The notes under the pieces: generated by a model | Database searches by the model: none | Told to the model about the DNA's origin: nothing | What the model saw: only the letters and a program-made list of their open reading frames with translations | Assembly: GCA_023935145.1 (NCBI GenBank) | Contig: CM043705.1 | Location: 16,622,501 to 16,686,500 of the forward strand | Reading direction: 5' to 3' | Length of the DNA: 64,000 nucleotides | From: Bretschneidera sinensis | Lineage: Eukaryota; Streptophyta; Magnoliopsida; Brassicales; Akaniaceae | Shown: positions 1-11,711 of the stretch, piece by piece | Numbering within the stretch: position 1 is the stretch's first letter | Layout of the letters: each line of letters begins with the position of its first letter | Program-made: the position numbers and the translations under genes

Positions 1-52
1 AGTGGACAATATCATACCAATGTGGAGATATGTGGTGTCCATAGTCCTTACA
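1..52 (+). repeat. 3' tail of the 5' LTR of the Tork-like copia element
   Basis: Matches the end of the 3' LTR at 4202-4253 almost base for base and ends in CA two bases before the primer binding site. The start of this LTR is outside the window. Confidence 0.85.
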
Positions 53-54
53 AG

Positions 55-66
55 TGGTATCAGAGC
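55..66 (+). other. Primer binding site, initiator tRNA-Met type
   Basis: TGGTATCAGAGC, the standard plant copia minus-strand primer site complementary to the 3' end of initiator tRNA-Met, two bases after the LTR. Confidence 0.9.
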
Positions 67-294
67 ACAGAAGCTGGTTATCGGAACAAGAAGTAGAAGG
101 TACGGAGCCAAGACTCCAATAATCAAATATCAAACTTCTTGGGTGATTCAAGAACGGTGTAAAGATCAAGATCCGGTCGTGTTCTTGAAGGTTGATTCAA
201 GAACGGTGTTAAAGATCCATCTTCGATCTGTGTTCTTGAGGTTGAAGAAAGTAGTTGTGGTTAGTGCACAAATCTGGGATCTTGTCCGCAAAAG

Positions 295-1049
295 ATGGCT
301 TCAAATTTCTGTGTAGAGAAGTTTGATGGAAAGGGGGACTTTACCCTATAGAAGCGGAAGATCAAGGAGGTTTTCATGCAGCAAAAAGTGGACTTGGCTA
401 TTAGAGAAGATGATGCTTTTCAGCAAGTGTCATGGAGGACCAGCGGACCGAGATGAAGAAGATGGCTTACAGCACCATTTTCTTGCATATGTCGGACAAT
501 ATCACAAGGGAGTGCGGAGACTCGAAAGATCCAGCTGCATTATGGAAGAAACTGGATGAATTGTTTCTTGCCAAGACTCTCCCACATAAGAGGTATCTTC
601 GGAAATGAATCTTTGCTTTTAAATTTGATCCTAAGAAAGAGTTGCAAGATGATATTGATGCCAAGATAAGGAGTGCATCAAGTGGTAAAGGGCTGCTCTT
701 TAAAAGAAGGCCAACAACTTGGTATGGTAGCAACCATGGCTACTACGGGGACAGAGGTAGAGGAGAGAGCGATGGGAGAGTGCACAGCAGCATGTATGGC
801 TACTACCGGGACAGAGGTAGAGGAGAGAGCCATAGGAGAGTGCACAACAGCATGCATGGCTACTACCAGGATAGAGGTAGAGGAGAAAGCCATGGGAGAA
901 TGCATTCCAAAGTGAGATTTAGAGGGAAGAGCTGTTACTACTGCCATAAGGAGGGTCATGTCAAGAAAGATTGCAAGAAGATGACAAGGGATAGAGGAGG
1001 AAGCTATACCAAGAATGGAGAGGCTTCAGTTACCAAAATAGAACAGTAA
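295..1049 (+). pseudogene. copia gag (Tork-like), interrupted
   Basis: Nucleocapsid precursor. The ATG at 295 opens with MASNFCVEKFDGKGDF, a typical copia gag start, but a TAG follows after 18 codons and the frame is broken again near 600. The later part (from ~642) is open. It contains three copies of a 20-residue Arg/Gly/His-rich unit (about 727-905, core GYYxDRGRGES), then a CX2CX4HX4C zinc knuckle (CYYCHKEGHVKKDC) at about 940-980, and ends at 1049. The tripled unit is unusual next to an ordinary copia gag. The start was chosen by family similarity, not by a longest open frame. Confidence 0.8.
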
Positions 1050-1103
1050 GATGATGATGTTCTTATTGTGTGCTCAAGTGTGAGCAAGGGGCAAGAAGGC
1101 AGC

Positions 1104-3517
1104 GGGAAATGAATCTTGGATACCGGATGCACTCATCATATGAGCCCTCACAAAGAATGGTTCAAGAATTTCAAGAAGATCAATAATGGAAGGGTCTTCT
1201 TGGGGAATGATAATTCTTGCCAAGTGAGAGGGATTGGAGACATCCAATTGAGGATGTTTGATGGAGTCAAAAGGCTGCTAGAAACTGTGAGGTATGTTCC
1301 AGATTTGAAGAGGAACTTGATCTCATTGGGGCAGCTAGATTCCATGGGCTATACATGCAAGATAGAGGGAAGAAAGATCAAGGTGGCCAAGGGATCTTTG
1401 GTAGTGATCAAGGCAGCAAGAAACGATGGACTCTATGAGATGATCGGAGAAACAGAAACCAATGATCAAGCAGCAAGCTTGATGGCTGAGCTGGATAAGG
1501 CAGCCCTTTGGCATACTCGCTTGGGACACATGAGCGAAAAGGGCCTGCAAGTGCTTAGCAAGGAAGGTCTACTTGGTGGTGACAAAGTAGAAGAACTGGA
1601 TTTCTGTAAGAGCTGTGTTTTTGGGCAGCAACATCGGGTCAGCTTCAACACCGGAGTGCACAAGTCTAAGTGCATTCTTGACTACATTCGTGCGGACCTT
1701 TGGGGACCAGCTAGGACATCAACACAGGGAGGTAACATTTACTTTCTGTCTTTAATTGATGATTATTCAAGAAAAATGTTTATTTGGTGAAAAATAAATC
1801 AGATGCATTGAATAAGTTAGTGGTGTGGAAAGGGCTGGTTGAGACTCAAATGGGTAGAGTAGTTAAGGGGATAAGAACCGATAATGGCTTAGAAATTTTT
1901 AACCAAGAACTTGATCAATTCTATAGGTTAAATGGCATTCTAAGACATAGGACCGTTATGGAAACTCCTCAGCAAAATGGAGTTGCTGAGTTGATGAATA
2001 AGACCCTTATGGAAAAGGTTAGGTGCATGTTAAATAAATCCGGATTACCCAAATGTTTTTGGGGGGAAGCGGTGTCTATAGCTGCATATTTGATTAATAG
2101 ATCACCCTCTAGAATTGTATACCATAAGACTCCCGAAGAGTTGTGGAGTGGAAAACCCCCTGAGTTGGACAACCTTAGGACTTTTGGGTGTGCTGCGTAT
2201 GCACTCCAAATTGAGGATAAGCTTAGCCCAGGATTTAGAAAATATGTGTTTCTAGGATATGGGGAAGGGGCTAAGGGGTACAGGTTGTGGTCCTTAGAAA
2301 AAGAAGGATTTAAACTCATAATAAGTAGGGATGTTGTCTTTAATGAATTGTTATTTCCCTTCTTGGAGAAAACTAACCCTGCAGGGGCTAGTGAGCAAAC
2401 CAATTCAGAAATTGTTGAGCATAGCATCAAGGGAGATTCTGTTCAGGTAAAGCAAAGGAGGCAAGAGGGTTCGGACCAGGTAGAGCCCTTGGATGATTTC
2501 CAAGCTCAAGAAACTCAAGAAGAGGCTGAACAAGAAGAGGATGTTGCAGCAAGTCAGAAGGACTTTCAGCTCATAAGAGACCGGGAAAGAAGGTTGGTCG
2601 GACCACCTTCAAGATGTGGGTTTGCAGATGCTGCGGATGCAGCAGCTCCTTGGATAGAAGGAGAGATGAGTGAACAAGAAACTTACACAGTGGCCATGGA
2701 GTGTAAGGATTCGTCAAAGTGGCAGCTAGCTATGGAGGAAGAAATGGATTCTTTGAGGAAGAACAACTTCTGGGAATTGGTGAAAATTCTAGGAAATCAG
2801 AAAGTTGTGGAATGTAAGTGCACTTACAAGATCAAAGAACGGTGCCCTCCAAGAGATGAAGTCCAGAATATGGCTAGGCTAGTGGCGAATGGGTTCACAA
2901 GAAGAGAAGACATAGGTTTCACAGAAACTTTCTCACCTGGACACAAGGTGGAGAAGATGGTGAGTATCCTCACCTATGTCATTTATGGGCTGTTAGTTTG
3001 GAACAGTAGGAATAGGATGGAAAAGTTTACATCTCAACTTAGTGAGGAGTTCGAAAGAAAGGATCTCAGCCTTGCACAAAAGATCCTTGGGATGAGAATC
3101 ATCCAAGAAAAGGAGAGAAGCCGGTTAAGGGTTTCTTGGGCAATGGGTGTTCTCAGCAAAATTGTGAGTAATCTCGGAAAAGAGCATTGGCTTGGGATGA
3201 AGTGGTTGCTGAGGAACAAGGAGGCTCAGTAGCAGCCAATGGTAGCACTCATAACAACCGGGGCAGAATGCGTAGCAGCTATGGAAGCCATAAAGGAGGC
3301 TGTGGGGTGCAAAGGGTTGTTGGACGAGTGGGAGGTCCTAAAAGAGCAGGTTAAGGTGTCTTTGGATAGCCAAAGTGTGGGGCACTTATGGAGGAATCCG
3401 TTGTTCTATAGGGGACAGAGCATATGGATGTTTGGTATCATTACATTCTGGAAAATGGTACGAAAGGATGCATTCATGTTGACAAGAAGACCACGGAGAA
3501 AAGTCCTGCAGATTTAG
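1104..3517 (+). pseudogene. copia pol: protease, integrase, gutted RT, RNase H
   Basis: Domains in order: aspartic protease with LDTGCTHHM (about 1112-1140); GAG-pre-integrase with the HxxxH...CxxC finger (WHTRLGHM...CKSC, about 1508-1620); integrase core with the Asp at ADLWGP, the Asp at DDYSR and the downstream NGVAELMNK Glu region, broken by a frameshift near 1789; the RT start (SSKWQLAMEEEMDSLRKNN, about 2713-2770); and RNase H at 3239-3517 in another frame. The RT is gutted: FSPGHKVEKM joins directly to the region after the active site, and the usual YVDD reads YVIYG. A second deletion removes the stretch before VLSKIVSNLG. It cannot make cDNA by itself. The homologous pol at 46965-48025 keeps YVDD and shows what is missing. 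Confidence 0.85.
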
Positions 3518-3668
3518 GCACCAAGGTTCTACCTCTAAGAAGGTCCAATCATTACCTTAGACTTATTAGGAATGGAGTTGGTTAATTGGCAACTCAATAT
3601 GAGTTTGGATCCTGAAGCTTTCTGCACAATGGTTCAGGTTTTTTGAACACTTAGACAAAGGTAGAGAT

Positions 3669-4253
3669 TGTTGTTATTTGTCTAAGTTTCAAACATGTCT
3701 AAACATGGTCTAAAGTTGGTTAAAGTCCAAACCAAAGGTGGAGTATGAAATTTCAGCAAGTTAAAAGGTTGCACACAAGTGTGTGCTTAAGTTTTGAGCA
3801 TGGGAAGGTCAGACACACTGCTGTGCAAGTTTTAGCACACAAACAAGAGGTGTGCGCACAGCATCAGGAGGCTGCAGCATCAGGTCACGCCGCAGCACAC
3901 AGCACCAGCGTCGCAGCACACAGCAAGCCATGCTTCCAGCTCTGCCTCAGTGCCGCACCACACCATTTCAGGGCCGCAGCACACAGCACATGGCTGCACA
4001 CATGATCCAGCATGCATAAGATCTCTCCAATCATGTGTGCACCACACCAAAACGCACAGCATCACTTGGAGAGTGATGTAGGGCTGAGATTAAAGGAAGA
4101 ACATGATCAAAGGGAGGATAATGACTCACAAGAATGTCCAAGAATTAAAATGCCTTTTGGGGTAAAAACCCAAGAGCAAATCCATGAGAGCTTAGGCCCA
4201 AAGTGGACAATATCATACCAATGTGGAGATATGTGGTGTCCATAGTCCTTACA
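3669..4253 (+). repeat. 3' LTR of the Tork-like copia element
   Basis: Starts TGTTGTTATTTG right after a purine-rich tract (AAGGTAGAGAT, the polypurine tract) and ends TCCTTACA at 4253, about 585 bp. The middle (about 3830-4010) is rich in CAGCACAC-like words. The outer end is fixed by comparison with 1-52. Confidence 0.8.
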
Positions 4254-6330
4254 CTTACAAAATCATTGTCAATCAAAAATTTACTTAGTCTTTCATACCA
4301 TGCTCTTGGAGCTTTCTTCAACCCATATAGAGCTTTAGAAAGCTTGTAGACATGATTTGGAAGACTAGGATTTTTAAATCCAAGAGGTTGCTCAACATAA
4401 ACCTCTTCTTCTATAAAGCCATTTAAAAAGGCACTTTTCACATCCATTTGAAATAGCTTGAATTTATTAAAGCATACAAAGGCTAATAACATTTGAATGG
4501 CTTCTAATCTAGCTATAGGAGCATAGGTTTCATCAAAATCTATTCCTTCTTCTTGGTTATATCCCTTAGCAACTAATCTAGGCTTATTTCTAGTTACTAT
4601 ACCATTTTCATCCATTTTATTTCTATATACCCATTTAGTTCCAATTATTGAATGAAATTTTTGTCTTGGAACTAGTTTCCAACCATTGTTTCTCTCAAAT
4701 TGATTTATCTCTTCCTGCATTGTAATTATCTAATCATTATCTTTTTTCAGCTTCTATAAATGTCTTAGGTTCTACTTGAGACAAATAAGCTACAAAATTG
4801 CAAATATTTCTAATGGAAGAGCGAGTTCTTACCCCTTGTGAAGGATCACCAATCACTTAATCAATTGGATGATAATTTACATACCTCCAATCTTTGGGTA
4901 GACTTTCCTCTTATTGACTTGAGGATGGTTGGTCCACATTTGAAGTTTTCATCTCTTCATTTGCTTGAGGTGAACTCTCTTTTGGGCCAACAATGGGAGT
5001 AGGAGTTTCCATTCTTAGAATAAAATCTGCAGCAACTTTAAAGGAAACTTCTCTACTACTCATTGGGTTAGATTCATCAATAGTTACATGCACAGATTTT
5101 TCTACCACTAGAGTTCTCTTATTGAAAACTCTATAAGCCTTACTCGTAGTTGAATATCCTAAAAATATTCCTTCATCGGTCTTGGAATAAAATTTACCTA
5201 AGTTAGTTTTATTGTTATTTAAGATGAAGCATTTACTACCAAAAGCACGAAAATAGGAAATATTGGGCTTTCTCCCTTTCTATAGTTCATATGGAGTTTT
5301 ATCAAGCAGAGGTCTTATCAAAATTCTATTTAATATATAGCAAGAAGTATTCACGGCTTCAGCCCAAAAGTATTTTGGTAAACTATTTTCACAAAGCATA
5401 GTTCTTGAAAATTCTTTTAGAAATCTATTTTTCCTCTCAACAACTCCATTTTGTTGAGGAGTTCTAGGAGCTGAAAAGTTGTGATTAATTCCATTTTCAT
5501 CACAAAATTTTGAAATGCTTTGATTTTCAAATTCTTTTCCATGATCACTTCTTATGCTTGAAATACAAATTCTTTTTTCATTTTGTACCTTTTTGCAAAA
5601 CTTTTCAAATCCTTTGAAAGCTTCATCCTTGTAAGCAATAAAAATAAAAAAGGTATATCTTGAATAGTCATCAACAATAACAAGAGCATATTGATGGCCA
5701 CCTAGACTAATGGCACTAATTGGACCAAACAAGTCCATATGCAAAAGTCCTAAAGGTCTAGTAGTTAAGACTACATTTTTTGCTTTAAAAGAAATCCTAG
5801 TTTGTTTTCCCATTTGACAAGCATTGCAAACTTTATCTTTTTCAAAATTAATTTTAGGAAGTCAAATAACTAAATCTTTTCTTGAAACGATTTTTAGCAA
5901 GTTTATGTTTACATGACCAAGCATACTATGCCATAGCCATGGATTTTCACTAAAAGCAGGAAAACATTTTTCATTTTCAGAATGCAAGGATTTCAAATCA
6001 ACTATGTAGACATTTTCATGTCTATGGCCAATGAATTTGATCTTGTTGCTGTTGATGTCTATAACTAGACAATGAGAGGTCTCAAATGTGACTTTGTATC
6101 CTTTGTCACATAACTAACTAATGCTAAGTAAATTTGGCTTAAGGCCTTGTACTAGCAATACATTATCTAAGGTTGAGAAATCATTACCTACTTTTCCATG
6201 CTCGATGATCTTTATTTTAGTATTGTGTCCAATGATCACAAGTCCACCATCTCTTAGAGTTAGTTCCTTGAATACGCTTTGATCACTGGTCATGTGCTTT
6301 GAGCATCCGCTATCAAGGTACCAACAGTTA
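4254..6330 (-). pseudogene. SIRE-like pol: protease, integrase, first part of RT
   Basis: Protease at about 6114-6330 with WYLDSGCSKHMT (active-site Asp). Integrase at about 5280-5870 with the Asp at HMDLFGP, the Asp at VDDYSRYT and the PQQNGVVERKNR Glu motif. A conserved C-terminal stretch (FRAFGSKCFILNN...) follows at about 5130-5280, in frame with the integrase except for one stop at 5280. RT runs from about 4720 with the [11 protein letters not shown] motif and [18 protein letters not shown], and then stops at the insertion point before the YVDD motif. Several stops (for example at 5280, 4910 and 4740) show long decay. Confidence 0.85.
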
Positions 6331-8102
6331 CCTTTCTCCTTGGTGTGGAGACATATATACATCACACAAGGATATACGATTGCACTTTTGGGTACCCAAA
6401 ATTTCTTGGGTCCTTTGGGGTTAGTCCTTGAAAATACAGTTCCTTTTGGGACCCATACTTTCTTAAAAATATATGGTGATCTATAGATATGTTGATGATG
6501 CACAATCCTAGGATGATAGTTATTGAAATTTCTAGGATATCTTAGATGTGTATGCCTATAATCTTTAGGATAATATTTCCTAGGATACATGTTTCTATGG
6601 TCAGGAACATGAAAATGCATGTCATTTCCAGAAAATGTATGATGATGCATTTTAGGATACATGCTAGCATTATTATGAGTATGCAAATTATTTCTAGGAT
6701 AACCATGATGGTAATTCCTAGGATTAGCATGAGCAGAGTGCATATTTTGATTATACATATTGTTCCTAGAATGTACATGATGGTTATTTCTAGGATGTGT
6801 ATAAGCATTTCTAGAGTGTTCTTACATATAAGCATGTGTATTTCTAGGATGCTTCATTTTTGTATGAACATTTAAATTTCTAGATTTCCTAGCATTCATT
6901 GAGGGAGTGCTTTTAATCTTGCTAGGGGTTTTTGAAGTAGAGGCTTCACTCACACATGAGACTTTCATGAATAAGCTCTCTTTTGATTTTTGCTTTCCTA
7001 ATGGAGAGTATCCTAAACCAGATTTTCCTCCACTTAATCTTTGGGAAGAAAGCACTTCATCAAGCTTTTCTTTTCCAAGCATAAGTCTAGATATAGTGCC
7101 ATTCAATTCTAAAATTTTATTCTTTAAATTCTCATTTTCATATTTGAGGAAATCTTGAGAAGAATCATACAGTAAAGAAGATAATTTATCTTTTTCTTCT
7201 CTAAGACTTATCATCTCCTTAGAGAGAGATGATACCTCTTTCTTAAGAATTGAATTTCTAGAATCGAATTTCTTCAATTCATCATGCATTTCATTTATTA
7301 CTTCTAGTAACTCTTCACTACTACTTACAATTTTATTCTTAGAATAGGGAGAAGATGTTACCTCACTTTCATCGTCAATTGCCATAAAACATAGGTTGGC
7401 AATTTCCTCGCATTCAGTCTCTTTATTCGATAAGTCTTCTTCTTCGTCATCACCATCACGATTAAGATCTTCAATTTCCATAAAAGGTAAGGATGTGGTG
7501 GAACCATCAATTTTGTAATCCAAGTAGCTTTCATGCTTCTTGAGGGATTCCACAAGCTCTTCTAAACTTTCACTTGTAGAATGCTTTGTCAAAATAATTT
7601 TCCATTGATTTGACAAAGACCTAAGAAATATTCTCACAAGTTCAAGGTTAGAATAAATTTTTCCCATGAAAGATAAAGTTTTAACAAGTATGGTAAAACG
7701 AGTTTGCGAATAAAAAATTGATTCATTTTCATTCATTTTAAAATGCTCTAAGTCATGAACAAAGTTTTTTAATTGGAAATTCTTTTCTTGCTCATTTCCT
7801 CCATGTATGACTTCCAATAAATCCCAAATTTCTTTTGCAGTCTTACATGAGGAAATTTGATCAACTTCGTTTTGATCAAGAGAACTATAAAACATGTTCA
7901 TAACTTTAGCATTTAGTTGAATGAATTTACTATCATTTACATCAAAGTCATTTTCATTTTCATTTTCAAGAATGAAATACCAAGCATAATAATCATGTGC
8001 TTGAATAAAAATCTTCATTTGAGCTTTCCAATGAGTGAAATTTGTTCCATGGAGAAGAGGAGGACTAGAAGGATCTCTTCCTTCTAAAAATATAGTTGCC
8101 AT
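6330..8102 (-). pseudogene. SIRE-like gag with His/Asn-rich tail
   Basis: The ATG at 8102 opens MATIFLEGRDPSSPPLL and continues through the UBN2-type gag core (HWKAQMKIFIQAHDYYAW; KEIWDLLEVIHGG; about 7500-8102) and an acidic, coiled-coil-like middle (about 7050-7480). It is open to 6822, where a stop falls. After the stop the same coding drift continues at 6758 as a region very rich in His, Asn, Arg and Tyr (PRNxHxH-type repeats, about 6530-6860) and ends in the WVPKG...KKFWVPK motif that precedes protease in SIRE elements. I see no CCHC zinc knuckle, which most copia gags have at this place. Confidence 0.8.
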
Positions 8103-8143
8103 AGGATCAACTCTAGGATGTTAAGCCTAAAATAGAGAACGAG

Positions 8144-8155
8144 GCTCTGATATCA
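8144..8155 (-). other. Primer binding site of the SIRE-like element
   Basis: On the minus strand this reads TGATATCAGAGC, one base from the standard TGGTATCAGAGC, two bases inside the LTR end and ~40 bases before the gag ATG. Confidence 0.8.
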
Positions 8156-8440
8156 ATTGTAGATCGAGGTTTTAACCCAAGAGGGGGGGTGAATTGGGTT
8201 TTTAAAACTTTTTGCAGAATTAATACAAGTTTATAAAAACGTATAAGCAGCAAACAATTAAGACAAGTAATGCGCTGTAAATAAAGAGTTTAAGAGTAGA
8301 TGATGCAAACTCAGATTATAGTGGTTCGGCAATATCGGATTCGTTCCGACCCTACGTCAACTCTCTTCAAGGAACCTTCTTGAAGTAATTCACTAAGTAA
8401 CTTAGTCGTACAACTTCTCCGGTGTTGTACAAACCTTACA

Positions 8441-8527
8441 ATCCCTTCCTCTCAGAAGCTATCCCCTTCCTCTCGGAAGTAATCCCCTTCCTCTCGGAAG
8501 TAATCCCCTTCCTCTCGGAAATAATCC
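8441..8527. repeat. 21-bp tandem repeat inside the SIRE-like LTR
   Basis: Four copies of a unit close to TCCCCTTCCTCTCGGAAGTA, nearly identical, in the part of the LTR near the primer site. Confidence 0.85.
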
Positions 8528-8844
8528 CTTTACAAAAGTTGCTGTAAAGTAAATGGTAGAGGGACAGCAAATGAAAGCTTATACAACTGAATAATGTCTC
8601 TCTTTCAAAGTAAAGCTTGAAGAATGGCTCAACATGAGTATTTCAAAGCTTTTTTGAGTTTCAAAGAATGAATGACTTGATTGTGTGTGTTCTTCTCTTT
8701 TTGAATATCTTCTCCTTCTTATTGAATGCTGAATTGAGTGGGTTTATATAGCCATCAATTAACATGACCGTTAGACTTTAATTTGAATTGATCGTGCCTT
8801 TAAAATCTCAGATTTCGAGTCCCAACCGTCATATTTTTGAACTT

Positions 8845-9003
8845 CCAATCGACTGGGTCGTGATACCAGTCGACTAGATCCTCTCTGAAAATCATATTTT
8901 TGCTGCTGCAGTGTTACCAGTCGACTGGGTAGACTTACCAGTCGACTGGGAACCTTCTGACCATTTTACCAGTCGACTATACTATTCACCCAGTCGACTG
9001 GGT
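8845..9003. repeat. Dispersed GTCGAC palindromes in the SIRE-like LTR
   Basis: Six copies of a self-complementary word near CCAGTCGACTGG at 8845, 8866, 8916, 8937, 8968 and 8989, spaced 21-50 bases apart. Confidence 0.8.
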
Positions 9004-9730
9004 CACTGTTTGAGCGCTGCTACAGTGTTTTTAGGATGAACAGTGTTTTCAGCATCAATTTTCTTCATATCTCTTTATTCTTTTTGGATTTTTGAGTTCC
9101 AAAAAATCTCCTAATTGAATCAAACTTTCTTGCACATTAAACACACGAGTTAAATACTTCAAAAGTGTTTTATTATCATCAAAATTAATCTAATCAATTT
9201 CTTGATTAAAGCATTTTTGATGATGACAAAACATATTACAAATTTAAGCATAATGTGTGTGCAAGATATATGAAGAATGATATATTACAAATACTCAAGT
9301 AATTTTCTATGTCAACATAAATTCTTCTTAAGTTTAATTAGAGAATGTTAAGTATTGAGCCCAAAGAATTTATTTGCATTTAATAAAATCACTTGGAGAT
9401 TTTATATCTTCAGTTAATTAAGACTATATAATAAAATGCAATGCAAATATAATTAACTCATAACAATTGAAATGCTTACAAAGAGTATCTTAGGATTCAA
9501 ACCTATAATTTATTCCTATTGTCTTTGAAGTTGCATTTCAATTATTCTCCTTGAATTTGATCTTTTGAAGAGCTTATTTATTTTTGAGATCATCAACTTT
9601 GATTCACCAATTTCTACAATCTTGATCTCCTTTGATGTATACGCACTATTAACAATCTGTATTACTTAAGTAATATTCCTTAGTGCTTAATTAAGATTTT
9701 TGTCACTATCAAAATCATTCAGGGTCAACA

Positions 9731-10815
9731 CGCATGATATGAATATTGGACATGTAGAAAATTATTATGTGAAAAGAAATTTTATTAGAATAATGAGTTG
9801 ATTTAATAATGATGGTGATAAATAAAATTCTTGATGAATTATGGTTGATAAATTGTTGTGATATATGAGGAGAAGAAATTAGTGAAATTATCAAGTAGAA
9901 ATTTGAGGAATGACATGATAGTTAAATTTAATATTTGAATTCATGTTGTTTTTATATTATTATTCATATGCATATTTCATATCATTGTTCATATGCATGT
10001 GTGTAAAATAAAAGAACCGGGAAGGGGCCAATCTAATTGAAAAACCGTGATAGCTGGTATATTCTCGAAATAAAGGAAAACCATGACAGTCGATATATGC
10101 TGGAAATAAATACCGTGACAACCAGTATATGCTGAAAATGAAAGAACCGGGAGGGGGCCGATTTAAGATAAAAACATGTCGACATTTTGGAAGACGTTCC
10201 CTAATAATAATTCATGCATTGCATCTATTTTACATGTTGATTTTATTACTAAAGTGTTATTGATATTATGCATTTATTTATAAATAAATAAGTCTCACAA
10301 AGAGACAATTATAGTGAGAAAGAAACATAGAAGTATGATATGACAAGAATTATTTAAATGTTAGACTATATGCTATTATCCAGTCATATGAGAGATAAAT
10401 GATTAAATATTAAAGGGCTATTTATACAAATTGAATACTTCTAGTAAATTTAATTCACTGAACTTGTGAAGCTCATCTCTCATTGTATAATGATTTCAGG
10501 TAGTAGGCAAGACAAATAGTCTGGTAGGTTGAGAGTCAGACGAAATCATTTTTTGTAAGCCACGTATGTGTCAACATCGTCAAACAAATGAGAAAATGAA
10601 ATAAAAAAAATTATTTGTAAATATTCATCCATTTTACGTTGTATATTATGTTTAAGTTAATATCAAATTGATGTACCTCCTCTATTGAGGGATGAAGATT
10701 AAAGTAAAAATTTCTGTTAGAATTATTTTTATTGTTGCATATATGTGTCGTGCTGGGATTTTCAAAATGTGATGACATCGTCTCAGGGGTGGCCATCCCG
10801 AGATGGGTCGTTACA
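9731..10815 (-). repeat. Truncated long LTR of the TGTAACGACCC family
   Basis: Reverse-orientation relative of the 2.4-kb LTR at 38950-41374. The end on the right (10815) reads TGTAACGACCCATC on the minus strand, and about 10000-10200 carries the same accgg/tatatgc-type words as 40040-40250. The last ~750 bases of the family consensus are missing on the left, where the SIRE-like element begins at 9731. The rest of this LTR should lie beyond the far end of that element. Confidence 0.75.
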
Positions 10816-10827
10816 CATACCTACCTT

Positions 10828-11460
10828 CCTTAGAAAAAAATTTCATACAACCCTAGCCATCATTCAACTACAAGCATGACCCATTTTCAAGCTGTGTATA
10901 GCAGGCTTCCTCTTACAATCCCTGACTACATCCAGCAGTCTACTAATATTGGGGCAGTAGAACATCACTTGTACACCAAGATACAGTTACTGCACCAACT
11001 TAAAATCAACCTCCTTCAAGCCCAAGCAAGGATGAAAGCACACATAGATAAAAATTGAAAAGATTGGTCTTTTACAGTTGATGATTGAGTCTTGGTCAAG
11101 CTCCAACCCTATAGAAAAACTTCTGTGGCATATAGGGCTAATAAAAACTTAAGTCTGAGGTACTTTGGTTCCTTTAAAGTCACCTAGAAGATTAGAAAGG
11201 TAGCTTACAAGCTCTCATTCCCACAAGACAGCAAAATACACCATATCTTTCATATTTCCAAATTAAGACCATATACTGGCCCTTCCCCAAAGCTCACAGT
11301 CTATCCTCTACCAAAGAGTAGCATCAACAATCAACTTTAATTACCCCCAAAGCTATCATATGCACTAGAAAATTTTATCTCAAAAGCCAGTTTTTTTCTT
11401 AAGCACTAGTCCAGTGGGAGGGACTATAGCCTGAAGAAACTTTATAGGAGAATTTGGGTA
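10828..11460 (+). pseudogene. 3' end of a chromovirus (Ty3/gypsy) pol: integrase C-terminus and chromodomain
   Basis: Frame from about 10835 gives YNPSHHSTTSMTHFQAVYSR, a typical gypsy integrase end. Next come AQARMKAHIDKN (to 11058), VLVKLQPYRKTS, LRYFGSFKV and IHHIFHISKLRPYTGPSP (about 11225-11290), the GPY/F-type module. At 11403-11440 another frame reads ALVQWEGL-stop-PEET, the core of a chromodomain, which assigns it to the chromoviruses (Reina-like by the PYTGPSP style). Stops and frameshifts are scattered through it. Everything upstream is cut at the LTR ending at 10815. Confidence 0.8.
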
Positions 11461-11711
11461 GGAATATTACACCAGTGCACACTTGTGAACACCAACTAGA
11501 CCCAATGCACACTAAAAGGGACAATGCATATGATACAGATCCTAGACCAATACACATTGATGGGCACTACACTAATCAGATGCATGCTGAGGAATACAGC
11601 TTAGATGACATTCCCACTGGTCTAGGATGAGTGCCAACATTCAAGAGAAGTACCAAGATCAAGGCTCTTCAATGTAGACAGCTCACCAGTAGTTAGAGTG
11701 AGTTAGTATTC

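Larger units (their letters stand above)
1..4253 (+). mobile_element. Defective Ty1/copia element, Tork-like, 5' LTR cut by window edge
   Basis: An LTR retrotransposon in the order LTR end, primer binding site, gag, protease, integrase, reverse transcriptase (RT) remnant, RNase H, LTR, which is the copia gene order. The last ~50 bases of both LTRs are the same (1-52 and 4202-4253, ending TCCTTACA). Stops, a frameshift near 1789 and two pol deletions make it non-functional. It is inserted in the RT of the minus-strand SIRE-like element that resumes at 4254. The rest of the 5' LTR and the other target-site copy lie left of the window, so the duplication (expected CTTAC) cannot be confirmed. The Tork assignment rests on overall similarity of the integrase and gag and is less certain than copia itself. 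Confidence 0.9.
4254..9730 (-). mobile_element. SIRE-like Ty1/copia element, split by the element at 1-4253
   Basis: Minus-strand copia element. From right to left: 5' LTR (8158-9730), primer site (8144-8155), gag, protease, integrase, and RT up to the codons for FLIDNDFV, where the plus-strand element interrupts it at 4253/4254. The rest of RT, RNase H and the 3' LTR lie left of the window. The long LTR starting TGTTGACCCTGAATG, the gag with WVPKG repeats before the protease and the [10 protein letters not shown] start of RT point to the SIRE/Maximus lineage. Its right end abuts the LTR fragment at 9731-10815, which looks like the target it landed in. Confidence 0.85.
8158..9730 (-). repeat. 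5' LTR of the SIRE-like element
   Basis: On the minus strand it begins TGTTGACCCTGAATG (9730) and ends GATCTACA (8158), 1573 bp, with TG...CA termini. It holds two internal repeats, listed separately. A TATA-like stretch (TATATAAACC on the minus strand) lies near 8745. Confidence 0.75.

Noticed and set aside
6292..6875. Plus-strand open frames opposite the SIRE-like gag
   Set aside because: Shadows of the minus-strand gag coding sequence with its low-complexity composition.
8441..8527. CRISPR-like regular repeats
   Set aside because: Direct tandem units without unique spacers, inside a plant LTR.
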